Assembly: GCF_002899715.1 (NCBI RefSeq)
Contig: NZ_PPEK01000001.1
Coordinates: 586,134 to 650,133 of the forward strand
Length of the DNA: 64,000 bases
Direction of reading: 5' to 3'
Source: Enteroscipio rubneri
GTDB lineage: Bacteria; Actinomycetota; Coriobacteriia; Coriobacteriales; Eggerthellaceae
The notes under the pieces are model-generated. The model made no database searches. It was not told the origin of the DNA and was given only the letters and a program-made list of their open reading frames with translations. Of the stretch, positions 58,552 through 64,000 are shown in pieces (positions within the stretch are counted from its first letter, which is position 1; every line of letters starts with the position of its first letter). The translations under genes were made by a program, and so were the position numbers.

Positions 58552-58838
58552 CGCGCGAGGAGTGCGGTGCTCTCTTCGGGTTCGTGCTGGGCGAGAATAT
58601 CGCCCGCTATGCCTATGCGCAGGCGGGGCCTGACGATCTGGAGGGCACGGCGGTGGTGGAAGTGAGCGCGGTATGGATATCGGTAAATCGCGGAACGGGG
58701 CGCGCCTTGAGGTGACACTGATCGGTCGTCTGGACACGAAGACGGCGCCCCAGCTTGAAGACGCGCTCGGTTATCGAGCGGCTCTCGCTGGGCCGTCCGC
58801 CGACCTCGAAGCCGAGGACGGGGCCGACCGCGCGTAGG
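58552..58838 (+). pseudogene. Gene remnants, including a cut-off STAS domain
   Basis: Two coding-like pieces in different frames. First, to about 58715, a frame reading REECGALFGFVLGENIARYA with no recognised family. Second, 58674-58838, starting MDIGKSRNG and reading LEVTLIGRLDTKTAPQLEDA, which is the first strand and helix of an anti-sigma-factor antagonist (STAS) domain and then ends after 54 residues, before the phosphorylatable Ser region. Together with truncated larE they look like scars of deletions. Confidence 0.5.
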
Positions 58839-58912
58839 GGTAGCAGGGGGTGTGCGCTGCGCGCGTTCGCGATCCGGGTGCAGAGCCGGACCGCAGCGTG
58901 TTTTTTTCGGCG

Positions 58913-58918
58913 TATACT
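58913..58918 (+). promoter_or_regulatory. Likely -10 box of the amidohydrolase gene
   Basis: GTATACTGGG with TATACT at 58913-58918, preceded by a T-run (58901-58907). It is the same 10-mer as at 22515. Confidence 0.45.
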
Positions 58919-58977
58919 GGGCACCACCGAACGGGCGAGAGGATGGCGCGCAGAGCGCTGCGGAAGGCGGTAGGAAA

Positions 58978-60288
58978 ATGGCGTACGTGTTCACGCATGC
59001 GACGGTGCTCGACGGTACGGAGAGCATGGAGCCTCGGCCCGACATGACCGTGGTGGTGGACGACGGCGGGCGCATCGACAAGGTGGGCCCTGCGGCCACC
59101 ACCGTGGGGCCGATGGGCGCGCTTGAGGTGGATCTGGCCGGGACCTTCCTCATGCCGGGCCTCATCAACGCGCACGTGCATCTATGTGGCACGGGCAAGC
59201 CCATGAGTGCCGGCGGGGCGGGCGACCTTATCGACAAAGTGACGGGCAACCCCATCGGCATGTGGGCGCTGCGGAGGATGATCCGCAGCCATGCTCAGGC
59301 GCAGCTTGCCAGCGGCGTGACCACCGTGCGCAGCGTGGGCGACCCCGGCTTCGCCGACGTGGACGTGCGCGACGCCGTGAACGCGGGGAAGTTCCCCGGA
59401 CCGCGCCTGCTCACGTCGGGCACGGGTGTCACGGTGCCGGGCGGGCACGGCGCGGGGCTGTTTGCGCACGTCGCGAAGTCGCCCGAGGAGGCGCGCGAGA
59501 TCGTGCGCACCTGCTTTGCGCACAACTGCGACCTGGTGAAGCTGTTCATCACAGGGGGCGTGTTCGACGCCGAGGTGGAGGGCGAGCCGGGCGTGCTGCG
59601 CATGCCGCCCGACGTCGCCCGCGCGGCTGTGGAGGAGGCTCACAAGCTGGGCATGCCCGTGGCTGCGCACATCGAGAGCGCCGAGGGGGTGCGCGTGGGC
59701 CTGGAGGCAGGCGTGGACACCATCGAGCACGGCGCGGCGCTCGATGAGGGGCTGATCGCGCTCTTCAAAGAGAACGGCGCCGGACGTGCTTCGTCGCTCA
59801 CCTGCACCGTCTCGCCCGCGCTGCCGTTCGTAGAGCTGAGTCCTGAAAAGACGAAGTCCACCGAGGTGCAGAAGGCGAACGGCCGCATCGTCTACGAGGG
59901 CATCGTGCGCGCCGCGCAGCAGGCGCTGGCCGCAGGCATCCCCGTGGGTTTGGGCACCGACTCGTCGTGCCCCTACATCACGCACTACGATATGTGGCGC
60001 GAGGTGGTGTACTTCGAACGCCTTGTGGGCGCTTCGCGCCAGAGGGCGCTCCACACCGCCACGCTCGGCAACGCGCGCATCCTGGGGCTGGGCGACGAGA
60101 CGGGATCGGTCGAGGAAGGTAAGGCCGCCGACCTCATCGTGACGCCCGAGAACCCGCTCGACAACCTGGAGGCCCTGCGCACCGTGACCATGGTGATGGC
60201 TCGCGGCGCCCTGGACGAGCACCCTCGAGTGAAGCACATACCCGAGCTCGACGCCGAATTGGACGACTTTCTGCCGCAATCGGAATGA
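58978..60288 (+). CDS. Amidohydrolase family metal-dependent hydrolase
   Basis: 436 residues of the amidohydrolase superfamily, closest in pattern to the prolidase/organophosphate-hydrolase-like group. The binuclear metal site is complete: His66 and His68 (NAHVHL), Lys188 (LVKLFITGG), His231 (AAHIES), His251 (TIEHG) and Asp328 (GTDSS). The C-terminal GSVEEGKAADLIV strand closes the small domain. ATG 58978 follows GGAAGGCGGTAGG. No signal peptide. The real substrate could be an Xaa-Pro dipeptide, another amide or a lactone. Confidence 0.9.
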   Translation: MAYVFTHATVLDGTESMEPRPDMTVVVDDGGRIDKVGPAATTVGPMGALEVDLAGTFLMPGLINAHVHLCGTGKPMSAGGAGDLIDKVTGNPIGMWALRRMIRSHAQAQLASGVTTVRSVGDPGFADVDVRDAVNAGKFPGPRLLTSGTGVTVPGGHGAGLFAHVAKSPEEAREIVRTCFAHNCDLVKLFITGGVFDAEVEGEPGVLRMPPDVARAAVEEAHKLGMPVAAHIESAEGVRVGLEAGVDTIEHGAALDEGLIALFKENGAGRASSLTCTVSPALPFVELSPEKTKSTEVQKANGRIVYEGIVRAAQQALAAGIPVGLGTDSSCPYITHYDMWREVVYFERLVGASRQRALHTATLGNARILGLGDETGSVEEGKAADLIVTPENPLDNLEALRTVTMVMARGALDEHPRVKHIPELDAELDDFLPQSE

Positions 60289-60498
60289 AACTTTGATGGG
60301 CTACGGGTTCGTCCACAATGACGGCATGGCGTCTCGAGTCGGCCGTTCCCGAGCACGCGATTGCCCGGCGGCGCGTTGAGGTTCGTCGAACGAATTACAC
60401 CGAATAGGGTAGCGAATACCACCGCTTTGGTGAAGCAAAAGGGGCTGTGTCGGGCCGTTTGCCAATGCGGACGCTGTTTACGAGGCGGCCGCTCGCGG

Positions 60499-60504
60499 TA
60501 TTAT
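60499..60504 (+). promoter_or_regulatory. Likely -10 box of recQ
   Basis: TATTAT followed by G, about 37 bases before the GTG start at 60542, with GAAGGGAA between. No -35 recognised. Confidence 0.4.
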
Positions 60505-60541
60505 GGGTTCTGAACGGATGGCAAGGCGAAGGGAAACAAGC

Positions 60542-62566
60542 GTGACGGACGCAATACTGGCGCGGCAGGCGCTCAAGGACCATTTCGGCTACGACGCGTT
60601 CCGGCCCGGGCAGCAAGGTGTGGTGGAGGCGATCCTCGCCGGCCGCGACGCGCTGGCGGTCATGCCCACGGGCGCCGGCAAATCGGTGTGCTACCAGGTG
60701 CCCGGCATCGTGATGGAGGGCCTCGCGCTCGTGGTGAGCCCGCTCGTGTCGCTCATGGGCGATCAGGTGCGCGCGCTCCTTGACGCGGGCGTGCGCGGCG
60801 CCTACCTCAACTCCACGCTCACGCCCGGCCAGCAGGCCACCGTGCTGCGCCGCGCGCTGGCGGGCGCGTACCAGATCATGTACGTGGCCCCGGAGCGGCT
60901 GGCCGACCCGCGCTTCCTCGAGTTCGCGCGCGAGGCCGCCATCCCGCTCGTCGCCGTGGACGAGGCGCACTGCGTGTCGCAGTGGGGCCAGGACTTCCGC
61001 CCGTCGTACCTGGCCATCGGCGACTTCATCGAGCAGCTGTCCGCGCGCCCCGTCGTGGCGGCGTTCACGGCCACGGCCACCGAGCGCGTGCGGCGTGACA
61101 TCGTGCGCCTTCTGGATCTGCGCGACCCTTACGGGGTGGTCACCGGGTTCGACCGCCCGAACCTCTACTTCGGCGTGGAGCGCTTGGAGCCCAAGCGCAA
61201 GCTCGCTTGGATCGGGAGCTACGCGCTCGCGCATCCGGGTGACTCGGGGATCGTGTACTGCTCCACCCGCAAGGACACCGACAAGGTGCATGCCGCGCTC
61301 GTCGCCGCCGGCGTGCGCGCGGCGCGCTACCACGCGGGCATGCCGGCCGCGGAGCGCGCCGAGAGCCAGCGTGCGTTCATCGCCGACGACGCGCTGGTCA
61401 TGGTGGCCACGAACGCGTTCGGCATGGGCATCGACAAGTCGAACGTGCGCTACGTAATCCACCACAACATGCCCGGCAGCATCGAGGCGTACTACCAGGA
61501 GGCCGGCCGTGCCGGGCGCGACGGCGAGCCGTCCACGTGCATGCTCCTATGGAGCGACGGCGACGTGTCCACCTGCCGATTCTTCATCGAGCAGGAGTCG
61601 AGCAACGAGGAGCTCTCGCCCGAGGAGACCGACGCTGTGCGCGCCTCGCGCCGCCGCCTGCTGGAGGCCATGGTGGGTTACTGCCACACGACGGGCTGCC
61701 TGCGCCGCTACATCCTCGATTATTTCGGGGAGCAGTCGTCGCAGGACGTTCGTAACGCCAGCGAGAAGGGCCCCGGTGCCGAAGATTGCGGGGAAAGCCC
61801 GACGAAGCGACCTGCAGGCCGCGAGGAGGGCTTGGAGCCGCAAGATCCGGCACCGGGGCCCTTCGCAGCGTCGAGTTCTTCCGAATGCCGACAGGCAGCC
61901 GGAGCCTGCTGCTCGAACTGCGAGGGCGCGTTCGACGCCGTGGACGTGACCGAGCTGGCGCGCGCCGTCATGCGCTGCGTGCAGGAGCTGCGCGGGCGCT
62001 TCGGCAAGGGCATGGTGGTAGACGTGCTGCGCGGCTCGAAGAGCGCGAAGGTGCTGGACCTGCACCTGGACGAGGTGGCCAGCTACCACACGGTGGATGC
62101 CTCTGTCGCGCAGGTCAAGGAGGTCGTCGAGCTTTTGGCCGCCGGCGACTACCTTGCGATTACCGAGGGCACCTACCCTACGGTGGGCCTTGGCCCGCGT
62201 GCTCGCGAGGCGGCGGACGACGGGTTCTCCCTCTCCATGAAGAAGGTCGTGCGCAAGGCCGAACGCGTGCGGGGCGTCGAAGCGGGCGCCGGCCGCGCGT
62301 TCGGCGCCTCGGGTACGGTGGCCGCGTCGGGCGAGGCCGACCCAGAGCTGTTCGAGCGCCTGCGCACGCTGCGCAAGCGCCTGGCGGACGAGGCTGGAGT
62401 GCCGCCCTACATCGTGTTCTCCGACGCCACCCTGCGGGACATGTGCGCGAAGCGCCCCGCCACCGAGGACGAGTTCCTGGATGTCTCCGGTGTGGGCGCC
62501 ACGAAGCTCGCCCGCTACGGCGAGGCGTTCCTCGCCGAGCTCGCCGCCTACGGTAGCGAGGGCTAG
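60542..62566 (+). CDS. recQ: ATP-dependent DNA helicase RecQ
   Basis: 674 residues. Helicase motifs: MPTGAGKS (Walker A), DEAHCVSQWGQDFRPSY, FTATATERV, ATNAFGMGIDKSNVRYVIH and QEAGRAGRDG. The zinc domain starts GCLRRYILDYFGE and resumes with CCSNCEG, but about 58 residues (398-455) of low-complexity sequence lie between, where E. coli RecQ has about four. The winged helix and a C-terminal HRDC domain (FERLRTLRKRLADEAGVPPY) follow. GTG 60542 has GAAGGGAA 8 bases upstream and is preferred to the ATGs at 60503 and 60518. The inserted DNA is an imperfect palindrome. Confidence 0.93.
   Translation: MTDAILARQALKDHFGYDAFRPGQQGVVEAILAGRDALAVMPTGAGKSVCYQVPGIVMEGLALVVSPLVSLMGDQVRALLDAGVRGAYLNSTLTPGQQATVLRRALAGAYQIMYVAPERLADPRFLEFAREAAIPLVAVDEAHCVSQWGQDFRPSYLAIGDFIEQLSARPVVAAFTATATERVRRDIVRLLDLRDPYGVVTGFDRPNLYFGVERLEPKRKLAWIGSYALAHPGDSGIVYCSTRKDTDKVHAALVAAGVRAARYHAGMPAAERAESQRAFIADDALVMVATNAFGMGIDKSNVRYVIHHNMPGSIEAYYQEAGRAGRDGEPSTCMLLWSDGDVSTCRFFIEQESSNEELSPEETDAVRASRRRLLEAMVGYCHTTGCLRRYILDYFGEQSSQDVRNASEKGPGAEDCGESPTKRPAGREEGLEPQDPAPGPFAASSSSECRQAAGACCSNCEGAFDAVDVTELARAVMRCVQELRGRFGKGMVVDVLRGSKSAKVLDLHLDEVASYHTVDASVAQVKEVVELLAAGDYLAITEGTYPTVGLGPRAREAADDGFSLSMKKVVRKAERVRGVEAGAGRAFGASGTVAASGEADPELFERLRTLRKRLADEAGVPPYIVFSDATLRDMCAKRPATEDEFLDVSGVGATKLARYGEAFLAELAAYGSEG
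61761..61866. repeat. Intragenic palindromic element inside recQ
   Basis: GCGAGAAGGGCCCCGGTGCC (from 61761) is mirrored by GGCACCGGGGCCCTTCGC (to 61866). Matching continues inward through TTGCGG/CCGCAA and AAGCCC/GGGCTT to the central 8-mer CCTGCAGG at 61811-61818. The whole ~106 bp can fold on itself. It is in frame, adds the linker in the RecQ zinc region and resembles a small palindromic mobile repeat. Confidence 0.7.
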
Positions 62567-62680
62567 CGCGCCGTCGGGAAGAAGGGGGTTCAACGACACC
62601 GATGACCTGCTGCGCTTCCTGCAGATACGGATACTGTCCGACGCGCAGGGCTACGGCGATAGGCGCCTGCGTTGGGGGGC

Positions 62681-62708
62681 TGCGTGGGGAAGACTCCATC
62701 CCCACGCA
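62681..62708 (+). terminator. Terminator after recQ
   Basis: 10-bp perfect stem TGCGTGGGGA/TCCCCACGCA with an eight-base loop, followed by TCTTGCTT, about 115 bases after the recQ stop. Confidence 0.6.
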
Positions 62709-62771
62709 TCTTGCTTGACGTGTCGTGCAGGCGATCGGGCAAACCCTACATCTGGATATGGAGCCGCTGGA

Positions 62772-62803
62772 GAGGCCCGTCGTCGCCTAGCGACGGCGGG
62801 CCT
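62772..62803. terminator. Second hairpin between convergent recQ and DUF4097 gene
   Basis: GAGGCCCGTCGTCG pairs with CGACGGCGGGCCTC (one G-T) around CCTAG, followed by TTTCCCGTT on the plus strand. It likely insulates the two convergent genes. Confidence 0.6.
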
Positions 62804-62833
62804 CTTTCCCGTTGGCGACCGCAGGACCGTTGC

Positions 62834-63895
62834 TTACGATGTCGCCGGTGCTGCGGGGGCTGCCGGGGCGGCAGGCGCGGCCGGGATGTCGGCACCGTTA
62901 CGGCTTGCGCCGCCCGGGGCCGTGTTGTCGCCGCGATTTGCGGCACCGGCGCTGGCGCCGCGGTCGAAGCTAAGGTCGACGCTGCCGCTCGTGGTGCGAA
63001 CGACGATGCGCTTGTCGGCGCCGATCGTGCCGGCGGGGGCGTCCACGCTGCCGCTTGTGGAGGACGCCGCGATGTCGTAGTCGGTCGCGAAACCCGTGAA
63101 CGAGGCTGCTACTCGGCCGCTCGACGCCTCGAGTACGGCTTCGGTCGCGTCCAGGCCGACGGCATCGATGCTGCCGCTGGAGCAGCGGATGTCCAACGTG
63201 GTCGCGCGCACTTCGTCCAGATACTGGTAGCCACTCGACGTACTCGTCTCCACCGTGGCGCCCTCCACGTCATCCAGGGAGAGCGAGCCGCTCGAGGTCC
63301 AGGCCGAGAAGCTCTCGGCGTCCACGCCCGTCGCGTTGATGCTGCCGCTCGAGGTTCTCAGTCCTACAGTCTCCGCGCTCGTGCGCATGAGTGACAGGCT
63401 GCCGCTGCTGGCCGTGAGCGAAACCGTGCCGAGGTCGTCGAGGTTCGCAACGTCAACGTTTCCGCCGCTCGTTTCCACGGTGATGGAGCCCGTGTACCCG
63501 CGTGGAACCTTCACCACGGTGGTGCGGTCTTGGAAGTCCACCTTCATGATCATGAGGCCCGTAAGCGAAGTGCCCTGGCCGGTGATCTCCAGCACACCTC
63601 CTTCGTCGACGACGTCTACGGTTTTCTCGCTGCTGGTCCAGTACGTGATTTCGAAGGCGTCTCCGTCGGCTGGCTCGAAGCGCACGCTTTCGCTTGCGTC
63701 CCTCACTACGACGGCGGTGTGGGGCGCTTCCGCCTCGGTGCTCAGGGTCTGCGTGCTCGAGACCCAGTCGCGCGTGGTGTTCGACAGGTTCTCGAAGCGG
63801 AAGTCCGCCAGAGTGAACGCCCCCAGGGCGAGCGCCGAGCCTCCCACCAGCATCACGGTGGCGACGATCAGGACGACTTTACGCGCGGTGGTCAT
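62834..63895 (-). CDS. DUF4097 beta-strand repeat protein, membrane-anchored
   Basis: 353 residues. One N-terminal membrane helix (VVLIVATVMLVGGSALALGA), then a long right-handed repeat of short strands with Thr/Ser-Ser-Gly-Ser turns (TASSGSLSLMRTSAETVGLR, TSSGSINATG, CSSGSIDAVG, TSGSVDAPAG), typical of DUF4097 proteins, and a Pro/Ala-rich end (PAAPAAPAAPA). DUF4097 genes often follow a DUF1700 gene and PadR regulator and respond to envelope stress. ATG 63895 follows AAGGAG. The function is not known. Confidence 0.87.
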   Translation of the reverse strand: MTTARKVVLIVATVMLVGGSALALGAFTLADFRFENLSNTTRDWVSSTQTLSTEAEAPHTAVVVRDASESVRFEPADGDAFEITYWTSSEKTVDVVDEGGVLEITGQGTSLTGLMIMKVDFQDRTTVVKVPRGYTGSITVETSGGNVDVANLDDLGTVSLTASSGSLSLMRTSAETVGLRTSSGSINATGVDAESFSAWTSSGSLSLDDVEGATVETSTSSGYQYLDEVRATTLDIRCSSGSIDAVGLDATEAVLEASSGRVAASFTGFATDYDIAASSTSGSVDAPAGTIGADKRIVVRTTSGSVDLSFDRGASAGAANRGDNTAPGGASRNGADIPAAPAAPAAPAAPATS

Positions 63896-64000
63896 GGCTC
63901 TGCGCTCCTTCCGAAGTTGGGTTCCCCGCCGTCGGCGGCATCGGTGCGGGCGGGAAGGGGACGGTGCCCTGCGGCCCGACGGGACGGGGCGCACCGGGGC
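63879..64000 (-). CDS. C-terminal end of an unidentified protein (partial)
   Basis: Entering from the right edge on the minus strand, one frame reads a Pro-rich tail (PGAPRPVGPQGTVPFPPAPM) and ends at TAA 63881-63879, overlapping the DUF4097 start by 17 bases. A DUF1700-type partner would be expected here. Another frame ends at TGA overlapping the ATG, so the choice of frame is uncertain. Confidence 0.35.
   Translation of the reverse strand, partial: PGAPRPVGPQGTVPFPPAPMPPTAGNPTSEGAQSHDHRA

Overview
The window is a chromosomal segment of a GC-rich bacterium. It is dense in core genes and has short intergenic gaps. A SecDF single-chain translocase subunit, a plain DnaE polymerase, an actinobacterial-style F1Fo operon with a signal-peptide-bearing b subunit, two separate ECF vitamin importers and several anaerobe-type proteins (LarE, a 4Fe-4S aldo/keto reductase, CydDC) point to an anaerobic actinobacterium of the class Coriobacteriia, most likely Eggerthellaceae (Eggerthella/Gordonibacter-like). 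This placement is inference from gene content and codon use. No rRNA, tRNA, CRISPR array, insertion sequence or prophage was seen.

Layout. 1-4.6 kb: end of an unknown gene, tgt, secDF and a DUF1292 protein. 4.6-6.2 kb: a small protein divergent from an XRE regulator with a palindromic operator, then two tandem flavin-binding-fold proteins. 6.3-10 kb (minus strand): a complete riboflavin ECF importer (S, fused A-A, T) behind an FMN riboswitch with an attenuator hairpin. 10-13.3 kb: two tandem AGCS symporters that share blocks of perfect DNA identity. 13.3-13.75 kb: a gene-free stretch filled with short repeats and hairpins. 13.75-17.8 kb: two flavoproteins, then CobO and an MGMT-like protein on the minus strand. 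17.9-22.5 kb: a cobalamin riboswitch, a DUF4430 lipoprotein and a second ECF importer, whose S subunit is in one reading frame with a Sua5/YrdC domain. 22.5-28 kb: hydrolase, glpK, rpiB, glyA, upp and dCMP deaminase. 28.2-35.3 kb: the complete ATP synthase operon. 35.5-41 kb: dnaE, truA and an unknown acidic protein. 41.3-45 kb: NSS and MFS transporters and a hotdog thioesterase. 45-49 kb (minus strand): proC, then a three-gene hydrolase/acyltransferase/DUF6320 operon. 49.2-52.9 kb (minus strand): cydDC. 53.2-58.9 kb: ychF, small and degenerate genes, a hydrolase, an aldo/keto reductase and a truncated larE with further remnants. 59-64 kb: an amidohydrolase, recQ interrupted by an in-frame palindromic element, and a DUF4097 protein.

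The vitamin theme is coherent. Riboflavin and B12 uptake are each controlled by their own riboswitch, and each importer carries its own fused ATPase and T subunit rather than sharing one. CobO, which adenosylates corrinoids, lies just upstream of the B12 locus. The features most worth a second look are the palindromic insertion inside recQ, the ECF-S/Sua5 single reading frame with internal start signals, the patchwork identity of the two symporter genes, the repeat cluster at 13.4-13.7 kb, and apparent leaderless starts placed 7 nt after a TATCAT box.
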